Notes under the pieces: model-generated | Database searches by the model: none | What the model saw: the letters and a program-made list of their open reading frames with translations, nothing else | What the model was told of the DNA's origin: nothing | DNA from: Siphonodentalium dalli | Taxonomy: Eukaryota > Mollusca > Scaphopoda > Gadilida > Siphonodentaliidae | Direction: 5' to 3' | Assembly (NCBI GenBank): GCA_032622095.1 | Contig: CP136063.1 | Span: forward strand, 32,120,987 to 32,184,986 | DNA: 64,000 nt | Made by a program: the position numbers and the translations under genes | Shown: one piece after another, positions 9,990 through 19,963 of the stretch | Position numbering within the stretch: the first letter of the stretch is position 1 | Layout of the letters: each line of letters opens with the position of its first letter

Positions 9990-10291
9990 TTGTTACGACC
10001 AGCTTCCCCAGAACGACCAGCTTCCTCAGAACGACCAGTTTCCTCAGAAAGGCCCGCTTCTCAGCAACCATCAAAGATCTTTGTTATGAATCCGAAGTTT
10101 ATGCTGATCCCAATGGAGAGGGTGCCAGCGCTCATAAACCAACAGACCATGACTGTTATGCTGGAGACAGCCCAGAACCTGACCACAGTGTCAGCCAACT
10201 ACCTACCCCGATGACACCATGGACGTGATATATTCACAATCATCTGACGACTATGCCCTGTTCTTGAGGAAGGTGGTGGGAAAGATGTTCT
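9990..10291 (+). pseudogene. Left part of an ORF split by the LTR element
   Basis: The stretch starts with a short Ser-Glu-Arg-Pro repeat (AACGACCAGCTTCCTCAG units at 9998-10060). A second frame reads SEVYADPNGEGASAHK and DSPEPDHSVSQLPTPM, which looks more like protein. The last codons before the LTR read VLEEGGGKD and continue in frame beyond the right LTR once the element and one copy of GTTCT are removed. In-frame stops are present upstream, so the gene was already broken or has introns here. Confidence 0.35.
10287..10291. repeat. Target-site duplication, left copy (GTTCT)
   Basis: GTTCT directly before the TG of the 5' LTR; an identical GTTCT follows the CA of the 3' LTR at 16586-16590. 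A 5-bp duplication is typical of retroviral-type integrases. Confidence 0.93.
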
Positions 10292-10926
10292 TGTAACAGA
10301 ATGCCGTTATCGATATAATATTTGCCCCTAAATTAATTATGATAATAATGACAATGTGCCCCTTTACGATCTTTCTAAAGCTTCCTAAAAATAGTTAACT
10401 TCCGTGTTCATTGTTTTACCCAAACACGAACAAGGGCCATTCTGTAAATTCTTTATCCATGTATCTATAGCGGTGATCGTTCATTGTGATAACGAACCAG
10501 CGGTCCTAATTACAAACAATAAGCACACCTGAAAGAAGCCTTATGAGGTCTGTCTGGTTCGTGACGGATCATCGCTACATTACAATACTAATTATGATTA
10601 TTAATTTGATAACAGTCATGTTACTGTCGGGTGTCGCTGGTAACTTATGCGATTACAACTTTATTACACCAATGATATATGAGGACATTAAATTCGGCCG
10701 CTTGGATAAAAGCCACGCGCCGAATTTGATACTTTACTTCGTCTTTCGATCTACCAGAAGTCCACACATTTGCTGTGTCTTTTTGTCCAAACCACGGGAC
10801 TAAAATTGCTCTCAATAAATATATTCGACGCCACGGTTGTTCCAATTACTTCAACACCAGGACGGATCACGGCCACGAAGAGAAAACTCAACTACGATCG
10901 TCCCCATAACTATTGGAGTCTGCACA
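10292..10926 (+). repeat. 5' long terminal repeat
   Basis: 635 bp, starting TGTAACAG and ending CACA. It differs from the 3' LTR by about seven substitutions and one single-base deletion near the end, so insertion was fairly recent. A poly(A) signal AATAAA lies at 10814-10819. Just inside, TTTGGTGTGCGTGAG could be a primer-binding site beginning TGG, but I cannot assign a tRNA. Confidence 0.93.
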
Positions 10927-10990
10927 TATACGGTGATTTGGTGTGCGTGAGTCAGGATTCGGTGAGTACCTTTTTCTTTGGTTTCTTCGT

Positions 10991-11260
10991 ATGTCTGACC
11001 ACTTTACAAATTTCCCTGTTAATATTTCATCTGTGGGATTAAATTACGGCAACCCGAACGATATTGGCCCCGTGGACTGGACACCAGGGTTGTTAAACGC
11101 GTGTTATATTGCATCTTCTTCACAATCTCGACCCTTACGGTATTATCAAGACTATCTTTCGGACATTTTTGAGCTAGAGCACGTGACTCTTACAGAGTAT
11201 TCCAATATTTTACGGCCGCGCGTTTCTATAGACGAGCTAACACTCGCTACGGAAGCGTGA
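10991..11260 (+). CDS. Small ORF after the 5' LTR, possible truncated Gag
   Basis: An 89-codon ORF starts at an ATG 65 bp inside the LTR and has protein-like composition (GPVDWTPGLLNACYIASSSQ, then LRYYQDYLSDIFELEH). One base shift later a second open piece to 11421 reads GPVCKYESGRCFKLPFKTAS. In position it corresponds to Gag, but no major-homology or zinc-knuckle motif is visible. A donor-like CGGTGAGTACC lies at about 10970, as expected for a spliced env message. Confidence 0.35.
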   Translation: MSDHFTNFPVNISSVGLNYGNPNDIGPVDWTPGLLNACYIASSSQSRPLRYYQDYLSDIFELEHVTLTEYSNILRPRVSIDELTLATEA

Positions 11261-11761
11261 TCGAGGGAGTCTTTGTAAGACACACGCTGGTATATCTCGA
11301 CTATATACACATAGTTTTTGAGACTGTTTGGGCAACGTCAGCTGGTCCTGTATGCAAGTACGAGTCTGGTCGATGTTTTAAACTTCCTTTTAAAACCGCC
11401 AGTGAAGCTTTAGACCTCACTTAGTTGTTGAAATAAGTCTGTTTAATAATTAATTAATAGTATATTAGTTAAATCATCAAGTGAAATTTAAACTTTAAAT
11501 TATAAACTAATTAAACCGTTAATTTTATTTGATTAATGGACAATAGGTTTAAACAAGAATTAAGTGAATCAGAGTTTAAAACATTAATACAGCCTACATT
11601 TACCAAAGTACTTGGCCAACTTTACCAAATAAAACGCGTAAAAGAAATACTAAACAAAGGGAGCTACATTGAAGTTACATTAATATTTTCTTCCTGTAAT
11701 ACACGTGACTATCGACCACAAACACAAATATAAGACAATACACATACCACAACCATTTACA

Positions 11762-12153
11762 GATAACAAGCCTTGCGTGCACAATTACGCTATGTAGTTC
11801 CCCCATCAGAATCATCTCCAGACTCTGAAAGTGATTCTGAAGATAATATACCTCTTGCTCGCTTAGCGCGACAACACCGACATGTGAGGGAACATTCTTC
11901 CGATGAGGATAACATTCCATTAATGGACCTTGCTAAAAGGTTGCGTGCAGAAAAGCACAGGGATGACCCTCAATCCGGGACTGAAGACCATGTGTCTTCT
12001 GAAGAAGGTTTTACGCTCTCTGAATCGTCTGATGGTATATCTGAAATTGCTTCTGCGTCGGCCGATGACGATAGTGACTTCGAAACGCCCGCAGAGGACA
12101 TGAACCATGACGATGCAGATAGACTTTATAACAAAAGTCGAGACTCCGACTAA
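11762..12153 (+). CDS. Acidic accessory ORF or exon of the LTR element
   Basis: The frame follows an acceptor-like TTTACAG and is open to a stop at 12151-12153. The product is highly acidic and carries two copies of a short motif: SEDNIPLARLARQ near the start and SDEDNIPLMDLAKRL about 30 residues later. The rest is Ser/Glu/Asp-rich. It has no ATG at the start, so it would need splicing. I do not recognise the family. It could be a regulatory or Gag-tail exon; it is not a reverse transcriptase or integrase. Confidence 0.4.
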
Positions 12154-12189
12154 ATCCCTTGCCTCTGTCGAGTTAATCACATCTGATTA

Positions 12190-12660
12190 TGTATGGCCAG
12201 AATGGCCTTAACAATGCAATGAATTATAAATAATGTATGGCCAGAATGGCTTTAATAATGTAATAAATTATAAATAAATGTACAGAGCTTCCCCTTAACA
12301 ATAGCCATTGATGGGTAAAAATTGAAAAATTGTATTCGATTATACCGGATATTACTGGTTCTACAGTATACCATTAATGGTGGTGGAGTATATGTGGATA
12401 GGATAAATATTTCTGCCACTCCACTTATAAGGGGCATGCCTGAAAAGTCCAATAATAATAGTCCAACAATGTTAATAATGAAGTCCATAATAAAGTCCAA
12501 GTGTGTACAGCGTTCCTTAAACAATAGCCATTGATGGGTAAAAATTGAAAAATTGTATTCGATTATACCGAATATTACTGGTTCTACAGTATACCATTAA
12601 CGGTGGTGGAGTACTTGCGGATAGGAAAAATACCTCTGCCGCTCCACTAAGAAAAAGAAA
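12190..12660. repeat. Internal direct duplications of the LTR element
   Basis: AATGTATGGCCAGAATGGC occurs twice about 48 bp apart (12190-12275). A longer block from about 12290 is repeated from about 12522 (both with AGCCATTGATGGGTAAAAAT and GGTTCTACAGTATACCATTA), a shift of about 232 bp with around 90% identity. The block lies in non-coding DNA between the acidic exon and env. Confidence 0.88.
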
Positions 12661-12929
12661 TGCCTCAATAATTAGTCCAATAATGTTTTCATGAATACAA
12701 AGTCATTATAATTAATGACCAAAACAAACCATTCAACAACTACAACCATCACGTAACATTTACACACTTAGCACCTACGCCTGCGGTTTATATGGTTGTG
12801 CTGGCGCGGCCATATTGCAAAACAGACACCTGGTAAATGACAACATTAATCACCACGACACTTATACACACTAAATGACACTCTTTTGACAATTGACATA
12901 CAAAAACATACCTTCTCATTACAGACACC

Positions 12930-15219
12930 ATGAAGACAGTCCAAATATTAATGAGTATCTTTCCGTTCCTCACAGTCATATCGGCTACACTCATAGTTTC
13001 ACACAATGTAATATTTCACAAAATCAAAGATGTCACGATGACAAATTCTGATTGGACTTTGGGATTTGTAATTGATCTAGCTCCCTTTGATATGTACCTC
13101 GACTTGCTCTCTAATCAAATAAGTGATGCTCATCGGTACTTGGAAAGAACTATATATGATCACGCAGATGCGTTGTTCCCAAACTCTAGTGCAAAAATAG
13201 AATTTGAAGTTACTTTCTAGGGCCTGAATGACGAGCTTGCAATGATACGCCGAGAATATGCTAGTGTCGTTATGAGATATCAAGAATATAAAACTTTACA
13301 TGATAGTAAAAATTATGATTATCCCAAACCAATCAGTCGACCCCAAAAATTACATAAACATAAATCGTCACGTTCGCGTAAACGAGGTAAACGCTCTTTA
13401 CTTCCGTTTATCGGTGAAGGCTTATCTTGGTTATTCGGAACCGTAAGTGAATCTGACCTGAAAAACATAAGAACCGCGATCGAACGATTATCTCAGAATC
13501 AGTTGAAAGTACGCCACGTGATAAAACAGTTTAAGTATCATGAATGCTACGCGCAATTACCTGAAAGAGAATAGACAGAAAATCAATCAACTAATGGAGA
13601 CAGTAGCATTAATCAAAACTAATATAGATGCAACCATTAATGAACAGTATAAACATATCCTTAAATTAGAATACTATAGTAGCACTCATCATAATCTGGA
13701 TTTAATCATTAATGAAATAAGCCAGATGGTAACATCTGCTCGTTTTTACCTTGAACATCTTCATGGTCAACTAAATGTTTTAACAACGAATCGAATCTCT
13801 CCTAGTGTTATTAGGATAGATGTATTTAGACACATGCTGCATAATCTTAAAGGAAAACTACCCGATCACCTCAAGCTCCCTTTTGATCCAACCACTGAGT
13901 TATGGCACTATTACCAACACTTGTCGTGTAGTACCATCATAACTGAAAAACAAATCATTGTTTTGATCAAAGTGCCTCTGTTAGATATTAAAAATCGATT
14001 TGAGATCTTTAAAATTCATTCCTTACCATATACGCTTAATGAACCCAAGGTGAACGTAAGATTTAATCACATGTTGGCTGAATACCGTCTTAAAACAAAT
14101 AGTTTAGCAATTAACCCTAGTAGAACACAATATCTAAATTTATCTCCTACATCGACCTGCCTCCACAATACTTTACCTTATTGTATGTATGATGGTTTAA
14201 TTCGAGACATAGACAAATATAAACCATGTCACGTCGCTTTATTCTTATCAGATAGCCGATCAATCGCTAAGCATTGCGTAGTTGACGTTGCTCCAAACAG
14301 TCTTCTTCCTTATGTAAGCCAAGTTAATCAAGGATTATTTATTTTAAGTCTTGAACGACCCCTAAAATTCTCCATAGACTGTCGAAATCGAGATGCACCA
14401 GACCAAGTGACTTTATCGCCACCCCTTGGTTTACTCGCAATAGAGCCCACGTGTTCTGCCTCTAGCCAAAGCCTCAAATTTGAAAGTTATTATAATGGTA
14501 ACAATTCCAACTTTGTCATGGCTTTTGATCAAGAGCTATTGCCAAAATTTAATAATTCTAAATACCGATTATGGGAACCGTTATTGCGGAAGATGCAAGC
14601 TAACAACAACATAACCGTCCCTGATAAATTACGAAATGTCGATAAAATTCCTATAGAAGAATTAGTATCTACCCTAGATTCAATCACTGCCACAGATGTA
14701 AATGATATATCATTTCCTCATCCCCTTTTGGCATTGATTGCTATTCCCCTGATCATTCTTGCTACTTGTTTAACTTGCAAGTATAGACGTAGAATTAGGT
14801 GCCCCATTTCTTCTAAACGTCGCAATAGACGTCATATGGTCAGATATACTGTGAAACCGGAAAAGGGTACTAGTGATAGTGCATATGAGTCAAATTCTGA
14901 TGCAGAAGCTCTACAAGATGAAGGTGGTAGACTCCAGGTGAAAATATGTTCAACGCCTCCTATTCCTCGGACGAGAACTCATGATCCCCGTCCGGCAATA
15001 GTGAAGCAACTCTCCTCGGTGAAGAACGACGATCCTCTACCTCGGACGAGAATTCATGATCCTGGCCTGGAAATTCTTCAGAAATTCGCACCTGAGCTGA
15101 CCAAAACTCCAACTGTTACGTTCGTAAACAGAAAACTTGCTGATAAGGTACGTCAACCAGTGGAACATTCCGAGAAATCAGAAAGGAAACCTATCCTTAA
15201 ATCGGAAGTCACAAAGTGA
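12930..15219 (+). pseudogene. env: Errantivirus-type envelope (F-like fusion) gene, broken
   Basis: A class I fusion glycoprotein of an endogenous retroelement. An acceptor (TTCTCATTACAG) lies just upstream of the first ATG at 12930, as for spliced env RNA. The N-terminus has a signal-peptide-like hydrophobic stretch. A basic furin-type site (RSRKRGKR, cleavage after about 13394) is followed by a hydrophobic LLPFIGEGLSWLFGT region, the layout of baculovirus F proteins and errantivirus Env. The C-terminal part holds Cys residues, one transmembrane segment (about 14718-14785) followed by a KYRRR stop-transfer and a long cytoplasmic tail of about 145 residues. It is interrupted by an in-frame TAG at 13218-13220 and a one-base shift near 13540. 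The last 559 codons are uninterrupted. Family assignment rests on motif order, not on a search. Confidence 0.8.
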
Positions 15220-15230
15220 TAAACATTTCT

Positions 15231-15640
15231 CAGTGTGGACGACTGAACATATCGATGATAATCAAGTCATCAAATAATTCAATATAGATCATACAATGAT
15301 CAACATTTCTCAGTGTGGACGACTGAACATATCGATGATAATCAAGTCATCAGATTTCAATATATAAGTGTGGACGACTGAACATATCGATGATAATCAA
15401 GTCATCAGATTTCAATATATAAGTGTGGACGACTGAACATATCGATGATAATCAAGTCATCAGATTTCAATATATAAGTGTGGACGACTGAACATATCGA
15501 TGATAATCAAGTCATCAGATTTCAATATATCAGTGTGGACGACTGAACATATAGATGATAATCAAGTCATCAGATTTCAATATATCAGTGTGGACGACTG
15601 AACATATAGATGATAATCAAGTCATCAAAACTGGATATAG
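15231..15640. repeat. Tandem repeat 3' of env, about 7 copies of 55 bp
   Basis: The unit contains GTGTGGACGACTGAACATAT and AATCAAGTCATCAGATTTC. The first two copies are spaced about 80 bp apart by an ATCATACAATGATCAAC insert and the rest follow at 55 bp. It begins right after the env stop codon and would be in the 3' untranslated part of the element. Confidence 0.93.
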
Positions 15641-15949
15641 ATCATAAAGTGATCAACATTTCTTCCATGTAAATTTCAAATTAGATCATATAGTGATCAA
15701 CATTTTCTTCAGTGATAGACTACTGAACAACACCGCTCTTAGCTACTGTGTTCTTTCATTGTATATATTATTGATTGTTGATTTATTGTATTGTATTATT
15801 ATTAATTGTTTTCTAAATGTATTACTACCAATGATTTATAATGTTATATGACTCAAAGGCATAGCAACGTTAATAGTAATCACGTCATCCTGTTATGTCG
15901 TCACTCGAATGAGATTTCACAAGTGAAATCTCAATCAGTGAGGGGCGTA

Positions 15950-16585
15950 TGTAACAGAATGCCGTTATCGATATAATATTTGCCCCTAAATTAATTATGA
16001 TAATAATGACAATGTGCCCCTTTACGATCTTTCTAAAGCTTCCTAAAAATAGTTAACTTCCTTGTTCATTGTTTTACCCAAACACGAACAAGGGCCATTC
16101 TGTAAATTCTTTATCCATGTATCTATAGCGGTGATCGTGCATTGTGATAACGAACCAGCGGTCCTAATTACAAACAATAAGCACACCTGCAAGAAGCCTA
16201 ATGAGGTCTGTCTGGTTCGTGACGGATCATCGCTACATTACAATACTAATTATGATTATTAATTTGATAACAGTCATGTTACTGTCGGGTGTCGCTGGTA
16301 ACTTATGAAATTACAACTTTATTACACCAATGATATATGAGGACATTAAATTCGGCCGCTTGGATAAAAGCCACGCGCCGAATTTGATACTTTACTTCGT
16401 CTTTCGATCTACCAGAAGTCCACACGTTTGCTGTGTCTTTTTGTCCAAACCACGGGACTAAAATTGCTCTCAATAAATATATTCGACGCCACGGTTGTTC
16501 CAATTACTTCAACACCAGGACGGATCACGGCCACGAAGAGAAAACTCAACTACGATCGTCCCCATAACTATTGGAGTCTGCCACA
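15950..16585 (+). repeat. 3' long terminal repeat
   Basis: 636 bp, TGTAACAG to GCCACA, about 99% identical to the 5' LTR. AATAAA at 16472-16477. Followed directly by GTTCT, the right copy of the target duplication (16586-16590). Confidence 0.93.
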
Positions 16586-16830
16586 GTTCTCTATACAGCT
16601 CTATACAAGAAATACTATTTAAACAGATGTGCACAGGGAACCCGATCCAAAAAGCCCCTAAACAAAGACAAGATCACTTCCATAAGGCAGAAGTTCTTCC
16701 GCTATATGCCAACGCAACCAATCGCCTTCGAGAAGACAGTGTGGAAGACGGCGGTGACCAGGATCGACCAATTCAACAGGAATACATTCAACCACAAACT
16801 GATCTTGTTAGATTTCTTATCATTATGTGA
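16586..16830 (+). pseudogene. Right part of the ORF split by the LTR element (BEN-like?)
   Basis: The frame continues from the left flank: LYTALYKKYYLNRC, KKPLNKDKITSIRQKFFRYM, then EKTVWKTAVTRIDQFNRNTF, and stops at about 16828. The order of a KPLxxxK-IxSIR helix and a W-K-x-x-V-T-x-I-D helix resembles the second half of a BEN domain, a DNA-binding fold of chromatin proteins and some viruses. This is weak pattern similarity. The LTR element sits exactly in this reading frame, so the gene is inactivated if it was active before. Confidence 0.35.
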
Positions 16831-16964
16831 AATGTTCATATGCTGTAACATTGCGGTTGATTTATGTGTGCATGTGATTTTTGGAATTGCACATGTTTCA
16901 TGGTGGCGGGATTGAATATCAATTAACTTTCTTTCAATTATGTCTATTCTATATATTATATGTT

Positions 16965-17097
16965 ATTAATTGGTTGTTTCCATATTGGCCGAGTTATGAG
17001 GCCGAGGTCTGTCGTATTGGCCTGAGGCCGCAGGCCGAAGGCTAATATGACAGACCGGGGCCTCATAACTCGGTCAATGTGGAAACAACCAATTAAT
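16965..17097. repeat. Near-perfect 133-bp palindrome
   Basis: Arms of about 58 bp begin ATTAATTGGTTGTTTCC and read GGCCGAGTTATGAGGCC towards a GC-rich centre (CTGAGGCCGCAGG). Such a palindrome could be a hairpin MITE; its outer ends are AT-rich and no clear target duplication is seen. Confidence 0.85.
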
Positions 17098-17434
17098 AAG
17101 TATTTTATTAATTAGCAACAATGTAATAATTGTTTCACAGGATGAATATGTTAACATAGATATACCATTGTGTGTTTTATTAAATTAACAATTATTTCAG
17201 CAATTATTATTCTTGTGAACTTTGCGAAGAACTTGCGGCGATTTCACAGTACTGTCTGTTTCCACTGGGAATGATATTGATACGGATACATGTTGTTCAT
17301 CCACGTACATGTATATTTATTTCCCAAAACAGTGATGGCCGTAAATCATCCGAAAATAACTGCAATCTATCTTCCGTCGACCCAATATTCTTTGCTGATC
17401 GAGCCAATTACTTATGACGTCATTTATGTTACCT

Positions 17435-17530
17435 TGACTTATTGGCTGCGTTTTCTACTTATTGGCTGACTTTTTGTTACTTATTGGCCGTGATTTTCCA
17501 CTTATTGGCCGACTTTACGTTGTTACTTAT
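17435..17530. repeat. Four copies of a CTTATTGGC motif
   Basis: ACTTATTGGC recurs four times at 20-28 bp spacing with related spacers (TGACTTT, CGTGATT). Looks like a degenerate tandem array. Confidence 0.6.
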
Positions 17531-17539
17531 GACGCCGGC

Positions 17540-18660
17540 AGCATTATACATATTGCGGCTGATAACGCGTAGCTAATTAATAATTGTATTTATTATCATT
17601 GTATTGTTATTCATATAATGACAAGTCTATATTCACATGTCTGGAGGTAAAAAAGTGCCCAATTTATATACTTGAATCCAGTGGGTGTACTATTATATAG
17701 ACATTTTATTTATATGTCCCTACAAGACAATATCACTTGAGACAAGTAGTTCTAAGCATGGACATAGCTGGTGGTTCTCCGATGAGCAGGGCTCTTCAAA
17801 TTGAAATTTCTAATTGCACACCACTGAAATATATCCAACCTCTTACCTTTTAAAGAAGACAACCATACCACAGTACTAAGTTCACAAAAATCATTGTGCA
17901 CATCCCTCTCATTTTTGTGTATGAACAAATGATTGGATAGTTTCAATGCAATGACTTTCAAATTTCCCTGGATACATATATGTTATACATAAGGGCCCAC
18001 TGATGTTCTCAGAGAGACCATAATGATTTAGAAAATAAAAAAATATTCCTGACATACAAATATTAAAGATGGATTATCTCTTTAAATAACAAATTTTACA
18101 TAGTTGCGTGGGTATAAAATAATAGATATGAACTGAATACCACTGTCCGGAAAAGCTTCTATCAATTAATATTGATTTTATTTTGAATATTAAATCGGGA
18201 CCGTTCATGTTACTATTTTTAGAACAGACCATTCGGATGATACCATATTGCGATATAGAGCACTGAGCTGTTCCTACAGCTCCGCAACGAAAGTCAAATG
18301 TCACAAATTGGTTGTCTGTATTGTTTTGTTCCACAGATATAAGCGCTAATAAGTATAATTAACGTTAATTTGTGACAAAATTGTTAAATAAAATTTCTGG
18401 TCTCTGTTAACAGTAACCACTATTGTTCGTTAGCGGAACAAACACCTTTTTAGACCAGAAAATATCCGAAATAAAATTAATATTAATCGATAAGGCCAAA
18501 AAAAAAGGATTTTGATTCACGGGCATAGCCGCGTCTGGAAAAAAGGCCCGCGTTGAAGCATTTTATTACGATTTTCAAATTGACCGATGCTGTCAAATGA
18601 TAACACGAAAATGGGAAACTAGAAAAGAGAAATTAGTTATGTTTCAAACATCGAATATGA
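17540..18660. other. No supported feature
   Basis: AT-rich DNA. The open frames here (for example 17752-17961 and 18074-18334 on the minus strand) have no protein-like composition or splice context. I see nothing further to annotate. Confidence 0.5.
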
Positions 18661-18667
18661 TAGACAT

Positions 18668-19150
18668 CCCCTACCAAAATTTAGCTACACTAATGTTTTT
18701 AGTTAAACTAGATATTAGCTAATAATTGTACTAAAGATACACTAAACTGTTAGCTATAATTTAGCTATACTAGATAATAGCTAAGAATTACACTAAAACC
18801 TAGCTAAAACTTTAGTTAATATCTAGTGTAGCTAGAACTTAGCTAATAATATATGCTAGAACTTAGCTAACATATTAGTTAGTTTTTAGCTTATGGAATT
18901 TTTGGCCCCAAGGATGTTCCAATATGCTAGAAGTTAGCTAATTCAACATTGAAAATATAATTCTGTGCTAGAATTTGGCTAATTTGACACAGAATTTTTT
19001 TACGAAAACTGGACCTAGCTGAAAAGTAGCTAATCCAACTTAGAATTGAGACACATATAGTGAACTTAACTAGAATCTAGCTAATTTAACACAAACAAAT
19101 TACAATAAAATTCCACCTAGCTAGAAGTTAGCTAATCTAACTTATTCATC
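18668..19150. repeat. Left TAGCTA-rich terminal array
   Basis: About 480 bp in which TAGCTA, TTAGCTAA and CTAGAAGTTAGCTAA recur every 10-30 bp without a fixed period. Starts with CCCCTACC at 18668. Confidence 0.8.
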
Positions 19151-19224
19151 AATAGCCGGTCTGCATCTGCAAACATGGTCATTCTCACTTCACTGTACTC
19201 AGTGAAGTGAGAATTAAGTTTACA

Positions 19225-19635
19225 TCATTGTGTGGATGGTGGGGGTGATGGGTGGGTGGGGGGTCGAGTCGAGGTGTTTCTATGGAATTTGGGGCGAGTC
19301 ACCCACCCATGCAGTCAAATCGGCCAAAAATCCTTCTTACTGTTCTCGAAAATGGTCCATACCCCATTTTCACCCCCCCCCCCCTCGGGTGGTAATCCCT
19401 GGGGGTGATGGGGGGGGGGGGGGGTCAGTGTGTTTATATGGGCTATTTGGGACAGAACACTCACCCATATGCCATAAAATCGGCCAAAATCATTACTGTT
19501 CTCAAAAATGGTCCATACCCCATTTTCACCCCCTCAGGGTGGTACTCCCCGGGGGTGATGGGTTGGGTGGTTTGTTTCTAGGGGGTATTTGGGGCGGGCT
19601 ACCCACCCATCCCATCAAATCGGCCAAAAGAGACA
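19225..19635. repeat. G-rich tandem repeat, about 170-190 bp unit
   Basis: Two and a half copies share CCCACCCAT, AAATCGGCCAAAA, AAATGGTCCATACCCCATTT and GGGGGTGATGGG. Runs of up to about 15 C or G sit at the joints and could form quadruplexes on one strand. The open frame through it is a composition artefact. Confidence 0.85.
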
Positions 19636-19963
19636 TTTTTGAGAATAAGGAATGGGAAATAAGTTCCAAATGTCATGTTTGTTTTTAAATGTTTGGGAAC
19701 GCTGCCCACCCTTTTACAACATGTGTAGGTAGGTACACTTATAAAGATTTGTCTACACTTATGGCACATTTATTGGACTTTGGTAGTTTCGATATGTTCA
19801 GGTTTTCTGCTCACAGATTCACACTCATCATATATTAAGCTTTGTCCTCTAACATGTGGCTTACTATTAAATATTAACTTTTTCAATTATGAAATTATTT
19901 CGTTTTCGGTTATTTTAATTTTAATATGGTAATAAACTTAATTAATATTTTGTGCTAAAATAG

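Larger units (their letters stand above)
10292..16585 (+). mobile_element. LTR retroelement with env but no visible pol
   Basis: Two direct LTRs (TG...CA) and a 5-bp duplication of the target define a complete 6.3-kb element. Before the 3' LTR lies a short purine-rich tract (GTGAGGGGCG, about 15938). The internal 5.0 kb encodes small ORFs, an acidic exon and a large errantivirus-type envelope gene. I find no protease, reverse transcriptase, RNase H or integrase motif in any frame. The element is therefore non-autonomous, either an internal deletion derivative or a dedicated env carrier moved by another element's enzymes. The env placement and type point to the Ty3/gypsy errantivirus-like group. 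Confidence 0.9.

Noticed and set aside
10543-11042. Open frames within the 5' LTR (and again in the 3' LTR)
   Set aside because: They lie across LTR sequence with promoter and poly(A) roles, are not in the usual coding position and have no recognisable domain.
19230-19688. 152-codon open frame, Gly/Pro/His-rich
   Set aside because: Runs through G- and C-homopolymers of a tandem repeat and has no independent support.
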